Under the pieces are notes generated by a model, which saw only the letters and a list, made by a program, of their open reading frames with translations, did not search any database and was not told the origin of the DNA. DNA of 64,000 nt from Latrodectus hesperus (lineage: Eukaryota > Arthropoda > Arachnida > Araneae > Theridiidae), in contig CM075855.1 of NCBI GenBank assembly GCA_037975125.1, positions 85,297,215 to 85,361,214 of the forward strand, given 5' to 3'. The position numbers were made by a program, and so were the translations under genes. Below, one piece after another: positions 45,535 through 57,293 of this stretch. The first letter of the stretch is position 1, and every line of letters begins with the position of its first letter.

Positions 45535-45660
45535 ATAAGGTAACCTAGATTGAGGCGCTTCTCTCCTCCGCTCGCTAAATTGTTGAAGTAGACTTCTCTG
45601 ATAACACGTGACTCTTACGTCACACCCGCCATCTCCTGGTGGTCGCACTTATTTCCTTTT
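45535..45660 (-). promoter_or_regulatory. Promoter-like island inside Mnt
   Basis: A locally GC- and CpG-rich block in AT-rich surroundings. On the minus strand it reads GATGGCGGGTG (YY1-type), TGACGTAAG (CRE-like) and CACGTG (E-box, 45,605-45,610) within about 35 bases. It lies between exon B and exon C and is oriented toward exon C. It could be an internal Mnt promoter or enhancer; this is inference from motif clustering only. Confidence 0.4.
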
Positions 45661-46276
45661 CAATATTAAGTATGTTGTTGAATAAAACAGACAGGGAGGT
45701 AAAGATATATAGCACTCAAACAGAAATAAAAAGTACTTTTTCACTTTAAATTCGAATAGAATAAATAAAATATTACGTATTTCTGAAATATTAAACTGTA
45801 TAAATAGCATTTAAAACCTATGCATGAAAATGTAGAAAAGAATAAAAATTCAGATTTTGGAAAAAATAGGAATAAAAGCTCTATGGAATCTGTATTATTC
45901 AGGAATGTGAATAAAATATTTTATAAAATCTTTCCAAATAAACAGAGCATTGATTTAGCAATAGATATGTAATACCCATTTTAATATTAACTTCCAAATT
46001 TTAATTTAAATTACATAAAAGACAATAAAATATTGAGTCATATGTTTTCTTTATGAAATTATTTTGCATTTTTTTATCTTGAGTGTAAATAGTTATAAAA
46101 ATATTTATTATCAAGCAATAATTTCCAAAATATTTATTATCAAACAATAGTTATAAAAATTTGTGAATTTAATAACATTTCATTACATAATATTTTATTT
46201 ACAATCAATGCAAAATGCAAGTGTAACTCAGTTTTTTCAATACAAATCAATCATAGAACAAAAGGTTAAATAAAGT

Positions 46277-46350
46277 TCCCAATCATTGCGACTGTTTGCT
46301 TTTCCCCAATGCAGTTTCCAATCATTGCAACTGTTTCTCCAATACAGTCC
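46277..46350. repeat. Two-copy tandem repeat (~39 bp)
   Basis: CCAATCATTGCGACTGTTT and CCAATCATTGCAACTGTTT with shared downstream CCAATGCAGT/CCAATACAGT, just outside the left end of the MITE. Confidence 0.7.
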
Positions 46351-46363
46351 TATTTGCTCCATA

Positions 46364-46720
46364 AAATTTCACAAAAAATAATTTAATGAAATTTGCAATG
46401 GTTGTTGTTTATTAAGAAAGTATACAAAAGTTTATTCACTTTTTAAAATTGCTCACAATAATGAAATAAAACAATGACCACATATTTAAATTGTGCTTTT
46501 TTGTTCATTAAATGATATTCTGATTTTACTATATATATATATATATTCCATATAATATGAAATTTGTGACAATCAGTAAATTAGCATTTCTATTCAATAT
46601 TTATCTTTTCAAACTATTCAAAATCATACATTATTTAATATGTATGATTTTGATATTTGTATACTTTCTTAATAAACAACAACCATTGCAAATTTCATTA
46701 AATTATTTTTTGTGAAATTT
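46364..46720. mobile_element. MITE-like element with 65-bp inverted ends
   Basis: The left arm 46,364-46,428 and right arm 46,656-46,720 are perfect inverted copies as far as I can read (AAATTTCACAAAAAATAATT outward end, TATACAAA inward end). The 227-bp middle is AT-rich with a (TA)n run and a smaller palindrome (AATCATACAT / ATGTATGATT, about 46,621-46,650). It has no coding capacity. Target duplication unclear. Confidence 0.85.
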
Positions 46721-47529
46721 AGTAAATATTAAAAATATATAACTGTAATAAACACATATTAAAAATTAAGTTTTAAATAGGGCAAAAGTTTTTAAAATGG
46801 CATTTTGAGGATACATTAAATAGTCTTTAAAATAATAATTCTCTTATATTATCCATAATTTGTAGCATAAATTTGAAATATTTTAAACATTATAGTCCAA
46901 TTCCTAAAAAATTTGAATAGAAATTTTCATAAAAATACAGTTGGCAACAATTTTCTTAATGCTTTTTTTCTAAATCAAACCAACACAAGCCTGAACTTAA
47001 ATCACTGATTTCATGCCAAGATGCCAAATGAAGAAAAGCATGACCTGGAATTTTATTAAATTTGGTGTACATAATATCATAAATACACCAAAAATCCAAA
47101 TCTCCAGTAACCAGTTTATTTGTGGCAAAGTGACCCAAGAGTATAAAATAATAAAAAATGGCTTTATATATAATTTTTTACTAACTATTGCACTGATACA
47201 AGACAGAAATGCTAGGTGTCTCTGGAAACTATTTTTAATGACAGAAAAAAATATTAGAGAAGTAGTAAAAGTAGTGAGTCCAGAAGTTGAGACTAAAAAG
47301 TTTTAATTTTGTGATTTCACCAATTAGGAGCCATTTCCAAAAGAATGAATTGAAGAAGCAAATGTTTCTTCTTAAAAACTATTTTTTTGGTAAAATGCTT
47401 AATTTCAACCATCTTAGCAACCATTTTCCTAATATAGGGATATTGGATAAAGTTTTGATATCAAGTGAACTTTAACTAATGAAGTATTTACTATTTGTTG
47501 TTGTTGCTTATCCTCCATGTCTAACGGAG

Positions 47530-47940
47530 TCAGACTAGATCCACGAGTTCGTTGACTGTAAGGAAGTCGAAGACTAAAAGAGGATTGCTAAAGAGATCCT
47601 CTCTAGAGAGACACATACAATCCAAAAGATGCTCAGGAGAAGCCTGATGATTTTGGCACTTGGTGCAGGTGATGAAAGTTTTCCTGCCCTCGTTGAAAGT
47701 GAGGCACTTAATATGCCTCGCTAGCAAGTCTTGAGAGAACAGTCTGGGTACGTCTGTCATACGGGAGGTCAAGGGACAAACCTGGTTTTGATCCCTTGTA
47801 CCAATTATGGGTGGGGGTGTTTTCCACTCCTCCGAGATTTTTGATTTTTCCCGGGAGTATAACTCCAGAAAAGTAAGTGTGGAAGAGGGAATATTTGAAA
47901 TCCTGCAACCCTCCTTAGCAAGATTATCGGCCACTATTTA
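47530..47940 (-). pseudogene. LINE RNase H and C-terminal tail fragment
   Basis: On the minus strand an open stretch starts within the RNase H end (ADNLAKEG). It runs into a tail with ARHIKCLTF, CTKCQNHQASPEHLLDC and VFDFLTVNELVDLV before the stop. This CxxC-HxxxxC tail is typical of Jockey/R1-type LINEs that are abundant in spider genomes. RT and endonuclease are missing. Confidence 0.8.
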
Positions 47941-48559
47941 CTATTTAAAAGAGTTTACTTTTGGTTATTGGCTCAAATATCCAACTTCAACATTTTACAA
48001 AAATACCATCTCACAATTGTCTTATTGAATTCAATACTAACAAAACAAAAGAAATTTATAAATATTCTCTATCAATTTAAGTAATATATTTAAGAAATTT
48101 GTTATTTCATTTTATAGTAGAAAAAAAATTAATGTCATTTCTAGTTATATCAGATTCTGGATCAAAACCAGAATATAAAAAGTATTTGAAATAATCACAT
48201 TTTGATTAAATAAATAAAATGCATAATTAATTTGTCATATAAATTAATGGAAATCAGTTTAAATATTACATGCATTCAGATAAAAATATGATTACAATAC
48301 TAAAAGCCAATGTATACAGAATATAATAGTACTATAAATCATACAAAACCATAAAGTTAGGAAATTTTAGTTTTTGTTTTCTTTGTTCTGAATTATAAAT
48401 ATAAGATAGCATATATATATTTCTTTACAGTATCATTAGATATAGTAAACATATGTTCTGCAGATGATGGCGCTGACAGCATTGGTACAGTATCTAAAAA
48501 AGGCTTATATAGGATCAAGTATTTATCAGTCTTTTCAGGACAGTAGAATTTATTATAGA
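47941..48559. other. Mnt intron A/B to C, AT-rich
   Basis: No feature recognised. Confidence 0.5.
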
Positions 48560-48599
48560 GATGATGAAGATGGGTAAGGTGTATTTAAACATTAACCTC

Positions 48600-49018
48600 T
48601 TTTATATCTCTCCAGCCTTGGAGTACCATACTGTTAAAAGGCTTATTAAGTCAAATATAGCCTATCGTAGAAATGTTTATAAGATGTGCACAAAGGGGAA
48701 AGCATGGGCTTCCTTACTAACAAAGCCTATTCCGTGCAACCTCCACAGAGCTGTGGGAGTGGCTAATTTTCAGCTTAAAACTGGGCATGATTATCTGCAA
48801 AAACACCTTCACCGTTTAGGTTTGAAGGACTCTCCGATCTGCCCTTTTTTTGTGGACTAGGGGACATGACTGGTGACCACCTTTACACTTGACCTGGACT
48901 TTCGGACATCGCAGTTAGAAATTCTGCGGAAGATGACTTTTCATTCACCTCCAGATTGTATTTGGCTGCCCAACAGAGACTGATGGTTGAAAAACCAAGG
49001 TAGGGCGTAGGATAAAAA
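48600..49018 (+). pseudogene. LINE C-terminal fragment, plus strand
   Basis: Encodes KGKAWASLLTKPIP, NLHRAVGVANFQLKTGHDYL and LHRLGLKDSPICP. This is the segment after RNase H in a LINE ORF2, before the Cys/His tail. A stop interrupts it at about 48,858; it ends in an A-rich run at 49,010-49,018. Confidence 0.7.
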
Positions 49019-49089
49019 AAAACTCTTCTATATATTTTTCTAAGACAATTCCTAACCATCATTTCTTATCATAAATGCAAGCAACATTT

Positions 49090-50420
49090 GAAGAACTTTA
49101 GAATTTTTTAACCACTACAGGTATTTCAGTTTGATTTATTACATTTCTATTTAGAGTATATGCTAAAAGAGCAGAATCATTAATTATTATAAATTGGTGA
49201 TCTTTTTTTCTGCCTTCTATTCTCACAGCACCAGCCCTCCCAAAAAGAGATTGTTTCTTCTACAATTCATTCAGAAACAAAAAAATTCTTTAAATATTTC
49301 TTTAAATTTGAAAATATTTAAACAAATTAAGTGGAAATAATATTTGATCCTTGTATTGGCACTTTATGTAAGGTGACATCTTAATATCTACACTGTCATC
49401 ACATGGACTCTTACAAAGAAAGCTAGAAAAAGATGGCACTTAACAAGCATTTTGAATTCTTTGTGATGGGCTAGATTAAGAATGTCTTTCTTATTTTGTA
49501 CTGAGATCAACTACCATCATCAAAACACATTTTCTTTAAGTCAGGAGTTGTGACAGCATAACATGGCTTTGGAGAGAGGCTCCAGTTATAATATCATGCA
49601 CTGAATAATTACTAATAACATATATATATAAGACTTTCAGTAAACTATTTGAAAATAAGCTATAAAAGGATGAATTAATCTTGTGTTATTTTCTCAATGG
49701 TATCTCTGTATTGAATCTTAAACAACAAACATGGAATTCTTTGAAAAATTAAATTCAAAATGTATCCATATGGTTTTAGTTCTGCTTTCTTGAATATTCT
49801 GTGGTTGGGTTTTTGTAATAAACGGTGTTTTGTCAAGACTTTAATTTTTGCTAAGTCACTGAAATGAGTGCTGAATGATTAGGGGTTATCCACTGTGAAT
49901 AGTTTGTTGCTTTTGTGGGACTAAGACAAGCTGCATCAAAACTCAGATTTACCCACTGTAGAAATGTTGCATCACATTCTTCATTGCTGTCCATTAGTAT
50001 GCAATGCAAACATTTACCAATCATACAAGCTTCCTTGCTAACAGTGACGGAAATGATAAAAAGAGCTCTGGCTGACAGTTCAATAGATTCACTCATGCAT
50101 ATCAACATTAGCTTGATATTTTAGTGAATCATACATATGCAAAATGAATGAGTTCCTATCTACCAGCTAACACAACACTTTGCTCAAAGGTCAGCAAATT
50201 TAGAAAATCTGATTTTCTGTTGTAGTATTTAATTTTTAAAAAGCATATAAGCTTCTTGAGCTTTCATAAAACAAAATACTTCTGCTTCAACTGCTTGCTC
50301 TGTGTAAGCTTTCCGACTGTGATAATCCTTTTTACCAGAACATACTCAGTTTGCACAAATATTTTCATAAAATATTTGTACATCTGTGAGTACACGTTCA
50401 GGTAACACACTGGAAGCCAT
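49090..50420 (-). pseudogene. Decayed coding remnant of an unrecognised gene
   Basis: From an ATG at 50,420 the minus strand reads MASSVLPERVLTDVQIFYEN, changes frame, then KKDYHSRKAYTEQAVEAE. After stops there is an 85-codon open stretch (50,108-49,851) with SKEACMIGKCLHCIL and DATFLQWVNLSFDAACL. Near 49,250-49,100 it reads GRAGAVRIEGRKK and ALLAYTLNRNVINQTEIP before a stop. The amino acid composition is protein-like, not AT-noise, and no introns are apparent, so a processed pseudogene or old transposon ORF is likely. I do not recognise the parent. Confidence 0.4.
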
Positions 50421-51361
50421 TTTTAAAATTAGTATTCCTAATATACCTCAATTTTGCTCCACTTTTCTGGCTTTCTTTCCTATGTGCTTATTCTACTGAA
50501 GAAAAATTTTGCACGTTTTTTTTCCAACTGTCTAGTTTTAAAGCCTAATAGTAAGTATGCATTCTTTACTTCTAGGTGTATAGTCCCTAGCTATCTTCCA
50601 GACCAACAATAGCCTAGTACAGTGAGGGATATTCCCTTAAAGAAAGAAAAAATTCATTTTCCTATACTGATTAAAATCAATGTTATGGAAATAAAGGAGA
50701 AAAAATAAGGCTGTTATTTAGTTGGTTTTGGAATCTAGTTTCAGCCCTTTGTTTAAGTAATCTCTGAAATAGAAAATTATTTGCTTCTTTAATTAAAAAT
50801 AAGATATATGCCAGTTTCTCATTTTATGAAATTAGAAATTTTGTTAGATTATTGCCGCTGTAATTTGAAAATATTTTTGATTGATTCATATGATGTTTCA
50901 ATATGCACTGTGTATATAATAAAGTCTTTGGACCATCTAGTAGAAGCACCAATTGTTTGATCTACAAGGTCGATAGATGTACAGAGAATCACAACATGCC
51001 CTCAATTTACTTGCCAAAGTAATGTAGTCTCAAGGTTACAATTAACAGGACTCTCCTTTCCGTGGACAGGAATTTCTAAGCATTGAAAATAGATAAGTAA
51101 TTTGGTCCCTAGCAGAAGTGAATTGAAATAGAGCAGTGATAACTACTCAAGGGTAACCCTCAACCTTTTGGAAGAGAATCAAGATGTAGGAGAATAGGCA
51201 CAAAAAGCAGTAGACCAAAAGAGATAGAAAAGAACAGATCACTGAAATGACATTGTGCTGCATATGTTTCTTCTTCTTCTTCTTAAGGTTGGGTTTGTAT
51301 GTCATTGGGCACCTCTGCTTTTATCAGTATTTTGTACCATTAACTCCAAACCCAATGTTTC
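50421..51361. other. Mnt intron, mixed sequence
   Basis: No gene recognised. The 50,925-51,110 part is less AT-rich and may be old repeat material. Confidence 0.4.
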
Positions 51362-52140
51362 CTAGTTCCAGTTGCTCGGGTCACCCACTTTATTAATAAA
51401 GTCCGATAACCCTTTAATGGAGTCTAGGTGTAACTCTCTAGTATGGATGATGGCTAAAGAAGTTAATCTAGGGAGGGCAAGAGCCTTGCATTCATAAATG
51501 ATATGCTCTGCCATTTCCTCTTGCGTTTGACATTTCCAGCAGATAGGGTCTTGCTGAAACAGTCCCATCTGGTCAGAAAGTCAGTCATGCTAGGGATAGC
51601 TTCCTGGCTTTCACCAGAAGATGGTTTGGAGGTCATTTCTACCTCAAGTAAAAGATTCATTACTGCCCCTTTACAAGATTGCCTCTGAGTTCCTTTGTCT
51701 TTTTCAGCAAGGTCTACTTCAGAGGCATCACCTGCAAATGCAGAAAGATTTGTTATTTCTTGTGTCTTTTCAGCCACAAGATAACAATTAATAAGCTCAG
51801 GTAATATAAGTCCACCCAGCATTGCCTGAGATACTGGGCAAGGCAAATTACTCTAGAAGTTTGCCAGGCAACTAGAGGCTCCGTTAAGACACCAATACCG
51901 CGGTGCCAATAAGCCCTAGGCACGGATCGCATAACACCAGGGTTTACGGGAGCTGGTTCGCGGCCTCTTATTCTATATTCAAGGCTATCCTGTCATTCCT
52001 ACAGGACGTTCGGCGATCCACCACCTGCCGACGCGCCTGGTGGCTAGCTCAAGCCCCAGAGGGGTACGCATACCCCCTGGTTCCAGGCTGCATATGTTTA
52101 CTTCAAGTATGTTGTTGCGGCTTATTATTCAAGGTCTAGC
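51362..52140 (-). pseudogene. LINE fragment: GC-rich 5' leader joined to the C-terminal tail
   Basis: The low-coordinate part (51,362-51,560) encodes a LINE tail with DPICWKCQ and EHIIYECKAL ending in a stop. The high-coordinate part (about 51,850-52,130) is a sharply GC-rich block unlike anything nearby, compatible with a LINE 5' UTR read on the minus strand. The middle (51,560-51,850) has no RT motif. This looks like an internally deleted copy; identity of the GC-rich block as a leader is inference. Confidence 0.55.
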
Positions 52141-52489
52141 TGCAAGCTAGCCATGTCCAAAAGGTCATGAATCCTCAAAAAGTTAAAAAATAAGATGTGA
52201 AATTATAAGGTCCTCGTGCAAACGCCCTACACATTGGAGGAGATGCTTGATGTAAACTCCCTGGCAGAACATATTTATAAATTTAAATGAGAAATTGAAC
52301 TATTCAAATTAATGTTTTTAACAATAAAATGAAATCTACAAATAAAATTTAATAAGTTTTGATGCCCAGGATAAAAAATTACAAGTGTAGATCATAGTTA
52401 TAAGCCTTAATACAAAACATAATTAATCTAAAATATCATCATAATTGGCCATACAACCCAACATGAGCAAATGCATTCCTCTGAAAATT

Positions 52490-52840
52490 TCTCCAGGATA
52501 ACCTTTGAAAAATCTTTCACATACAATTCTTCTCCTTGACTGTAGGAAAATCGGGCATCACTAAGTCAACCAATTTTAACAGAGGTCTCCACAGCTTTCT
52601 AGTTCCAGTAAGTCTCAAATGCAGAACCTTTTTATAGTATTGCCATCATGCACTCAAAATGCATGAGCCAACCAGCTCATTCTATTTAATTTTATTAATT
52701 TAACAATATCAGGTTGTTAATATATCTTATTTAATTCATTTCTAAATCTCCTTCTCCACAGTTATTGTTCTCCTCTACACCAAGAATTCTCAAAATTTTC
52801 CTTTCAAATATTGCAACAGCATAATCTAAAAAAAATTATC
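52490..52840 (-). pseudogene. RTE-like LINE C-terminal fragment
   Basis: Minus-strand pieces such as WLAHAF, GDL and a VKDFSKVILEKF-like tail, in the order of an RTE C terminus, plus an upstream AVAIFERKILRILG-like segment (plus 52,770-52,830). Very decayed. Confidence 0.45.
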
Positions 52841-53323
52841 TATTTTATATTCCAAAAATAGCTACATTTGAAATGAAATCATTCGCGATTAAAAAATGGA
52901 AAAGTACAAATTACCTTATTTTAAGTTTTCTTGATACTGAACTGGTGGATTATAACTGAATCTAAAGCAATTCTATAAGAAATTCAGCAAATAATTTTTA
53001 ATCACTTTTTACACATAATTTGGATTTACAGTTTAAAATTGATGAAAAACAAACATTCAGATCCAAGATGAAAATCAAATATCAGAGTCGTTAAACTGAA
53101 AATCAGAGCACTGATCATTCAGCAAATCAATTTTTTCATGAAAAATGATGGCTCTAAGCTACCTATGTATGCTTGCTCTCCAAAAAGAATTATCTATTTA
53201 AGAAAAATTAAGCTATTTAAGGAATGCAATGAAGTTCTTTTTCATTGGTATCAGTAGAAAATAAGTAACAAAATGGCTGGAAAAGAATATATTAAGAAAA
53301 TTAATTTTTTAAGAAATATTCAC

Positions 53324-53531
53324 CCAGTATGTTCCTGAAGTGAATGGTCTTTTGTTGACCCAGCACTTGATCTTTTTTTCTCTTTAGTCTCTTCTGTTGA
53401 AGAGTAAGAAGAATTTGATTCAATTGGTTGTTTCTTTGGTGTGACATATTCAACAGGAGGGGGATGATATATGCCATCTTTACTAGCTGCACAAAGTTTA
53501 AAATATGTATAATAATCGTGAGGTTCTTCAC
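53324..53531 (-). CDS. Mnt: Mnt exon B: linker after the SID (copy 1)
   Basis: 208 nt, phase 1 in and phase 2 out; acceptor TTTTAG, donor GTGAAT. It encodes a Ser/Lys-rich linker with YTYFKL, VEYVTPKKQPIES and SSTEETKEKK. The same landmarks in the same order occur in the second half of exon C, which establishes homology. No catalytic or folded domain is expected here. Confidence 0.9.
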
Positions 53532-56085
53532 CTAAAATTAAAAAAAAAATTAGTAATTGCTAGAGCATTTGATCATTAATGATAACATTTACTAAATCTG
53601 TTGTACCAATATAATTAGAAAATCTTGAAAAGATAAATTGAGAATTTTTTTCCAAATTTTGTAAATATTGTTTTTGCATCAAACTTATCACTAGGATTTT
53701 CTTTATCTTCATTTCAGTATTTTTTAAATTAATTCTGCATGACACTTTCCTATGCAGAGAAACAAATGTTTACATATATATGTATAATGTTGTGAGCTTA
53801 TGAAATCATTTCTGCCCAGGATTTTCCCAAGCTTTTGAATAAAAAAAAAAATCACACACACACAAATAAACAGTAATAAGGAAAAAATTGTGTGGGGGAA
53901 ATGCTCAAGGTAAATAATTCTTCAAATAAAGTTGATAATGGAATACAACTTATAGTAAGAATGCATTTCTAACTAAAGTGAACTTGGTTTGGTTTGTTTG
54001 TCGCTCAACGGTCATTATTTGCACACGAGGGCTAATTAGACCTTGGAGTGAGCTTGAGAATTGACAGAAACTTGTTTCAATGGCTGGAGAACGGGAAAAC
54101 AAACTTAGAAGTGAACATTAAAGACCTTAGTAAATCATATCTGCTTTACTTGAAATAGTTTTCAGTCATCAATGGGCTTCAAAACCTGGCTGGAATTTAT
54201 AATTAAGGTAACTTTTGTAGTTTTCATAAGTGTACAATCTGTGTGATTCATTTCATATTTACATAGATTACAAATATATCTTGTAATCATTAAATTAGAA
54301 ATTATATAGCTAATTTTCTTTAAAACGATCAATGAAGTTAAAAGTATAATTTTAAAACTTATATACAAATTAATGAATTTTTATTCAACACAAAAGAAAA
54401 ATATAATTTTGATAATTATCAATTTTTAAAGTTCAGTATATCAGTCTTCTCACTCATCCTGTACGTATGCATACAGGGATTAAACACAAGATTTTATATA
54501 TTCCCTATCAGATACTATTACAGCAAATGCATTCTTTACATAAATGTGCTAGCATTAATACAGCTTAAAATAACTCAAACAAAAAGATAAGCAATACCAT
54601 TATATGAAGACTGAATGAAATTTGCTTTTAGCTATCGTAATTTCGTAACTAACCATCCAAATTTTTTAATAATTTTGCTTCTTAAAGAATTGCGAAAATT
54701 CATAGCAGAAATGATATCCGAAGGAAAAATAATGAAGCAACTTATTTTTACCTAAATATTAAATCTTTTTCATCTTAGAAAAATATTTAAAATTATATAA
54801 GATAACTTTTAAAATATTAGGAAACTTTCTTTTCATTTGTCTTTCAAGAGGCAAATGAAAAGAATGACAAAAAATCAAACACTCCAGAATTTTTTTAAAA
54901 ATAAGATAACATCAAATTGTTCATTTAAAAATACTTCAACAAATGCTGATTATTTTATTTAATTAAATAGAAATATATAAAATTATAATTTCTAGAAATG
55001 TGATGACAATAATTAAGAAAGTTTTATTTTTATATTGATGGATTAGATATAAATATATATTGTGTACATCAAAATCTATTAAAAATTTTTAATTCTTTTC
55101 TTTTAAAGCATTACAGGCCCAAGGCAGTCCCAAATAGTTGTTGCCATCTGGTCCTATCCATTGCGAGGCTTTGCAAGTCTTTATCTTCTATTTCCTATGG
55201 AATTAGTAAAATTGAGCTTTTTTACTGGATTTGCATTGTCAGATCAGAACAAATTCTCGAGCCATTGTACAGTCTACTGCAGTTTATGATTTTAATATCT
55301 GATTGCTTGTATTTTAAATAGATTTCAAAAATAATTTTTAATAATATAGAAATTTTTCTTTTAGAATTCAAGGTTCGGTATGGAATCAGGTACTCCTTCA
55401 TTTGGAAATAAAATTTAATTCCTGGTAGCTCTAACCCCATCTATATATAGCTTTTGTATAGAAAATATCTTGTTATTCACATCTTGGGAATGAAAAAAAT
55501 AGAAAAAAAAATCAAGGTGCACTTAATTATAAACTTTCATAGAATTCAAAGTATTTTTATAAGGAACATACAGTTAAAATAGTTCTCAAATTTATCGATA
55601 AGCAAAATTAAATTAATGAAAACACACAAAAATCAAGAATCAAAAGAAAGTTATAACATGTAATCGCTATTCCAAACAAATGTTTCCATTTGTAAAAGTC
55701 ATACTTCTTGGAAAGTCTTTATACTTCTAGAAGACAAATTCCAATTATTCTTCAGTATTTAAATTACAGTTATTCTATGACATATTTTTAGTTAAATACT
55801 TATAATATGGCAGATTCTTTCCCTTACACAGACAGTAAAAATAACTTATCCATTTCTACAAATATTCTATTTACAAATAAATTTTAGAAGTGTATAAAAT
55901 GAATGCAAATTGAAAACATTAAAAATGGTGTTTTACTTCTAACAAAATTTAAATTTCATAAAAATAGCAATTGATTAAATGGTACAGTATTTTTTCTTTA
56001 AATACAATAATACAAACCAATATAGTTACATTTATTTATGTATATGAAAAACCAATTTTAAATCATCAATACAATAATACATTAG

Positions 56086-56169
<84 letters not shown>

Positions 56170-57293
56170 CATTATTTATTCATCCAAGCAAATCAGATTT
56201 TTCAGTAAGATAAAGCATTTAAATACAAATTAAAATATGGAATTTTATTTTAAACAGAATTATTCAAGCACATATATATATAGTAATATTGATTATAAAT
56301 AATGTAATAACATTATGTATATATACATACAAATTGCAGGTAAAATAACAAACAAGAAATCGTTCATATAAAACTGAATTTTAAGCAAATTTATAATAGG
56401 TAAGACTGACATATATTCAATAGCATTAACTTTAAAAAAAATAATAAATTACATCAAATAATTCAAATCATACAAAAAGGCAGGCTGGTACAAGGAATAT
56501 TATAAATAAAATTTTACATCAAATGCTATAATTATTAACAAATTAAAACTTATATGAATTATATAAAATAAGTTATATCAACTTGGCTTAAAGAACACTT
56601 AGAATAAAATATTGGGATTTCCTTTTCCTAAAACCAGTATAATTTTAAAATAAAAAAATGCTTGATATTTGACAAATGTCATTTAAAAACCTGATCAACA
56701 TAATCCGACAATGGTATAGGAAAAATAAACAAAGTTATCTAAAAAAATGTTGACGGGTTTAAAGATTTTGAGTAAACACTTGAACATATTCGAATACATT
56801 AGAAGTTGATAAGAAACTGATAAATGGAAGGTCAAATTCAGCGAATAGAAATTTTCAAAATATGCCATATTGATCCACCACGTGTGTGAAATGTATATTA
56901 TATTAGAAAAACACATAAAATGACAAAAATTTAACATATATAGCTACGGCTATAACAATGAAATTCTTCATTCCAGTTATAATTGTGCGTGGCAGGTTGT
57001 CAAAAATTAAGGTATAAATATATAATATTAATTGGAGAGTTCTGTTTGTTAGTATTTTAAATGGTAAATAATCATATTTAATCACCGGAAATACTATTTT
57101 AATTATAATCAGAATACATTACAAATAACCTTGCAAGAGTCAATAACAGGGAAAGATGATATAGAAGTTTTTCGAATTTGGAGAGCAAAGAAAACAATTT
57201 ATACTACATTATTATTGAAAATAATGGTTAACAGATCACAGAATATTAAAAAAGAAATAATTTAAATTAATTGATTACGTATTTAATACTCAC
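53532..57293. other. Mnt intron A-B with repeat fragments
   Basis: Mostly AT-rich. It holds a truncated SINE A end at about 53,990-54,060 (GTTTGTCGCTCAACGGTCA) and a tiny LINE tail at about 55,110-55,200 on the minus strand (SLAMDRTRWQQLFGTALGL then stop, the last residues of an RTE-type ORF). The 56,089-56,168 microsatellite is listed separately. Confidence 0.6.
56089..56168. repeat. (TA)n microsatellite
   Basis: About 40 TA units inside the Mnt A-B intron. Confidence 0.95.

Noticed and set aside
45605..45622. Treating the 45.6 kb island as a duplicated Mnt promoter
   Set aside because: The motif group lies in opposite orientation relative to Mnt at the two sites and no longer similarity is visible; shared motif content is enough to explain it.
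53301..53531. 76-codon minus-strand ORF starting MKNLTIIIHIL
   Set aside because: Wrong frame over Mnt exon B; the exon frame is fixed by splice phase and by homology to exon C.
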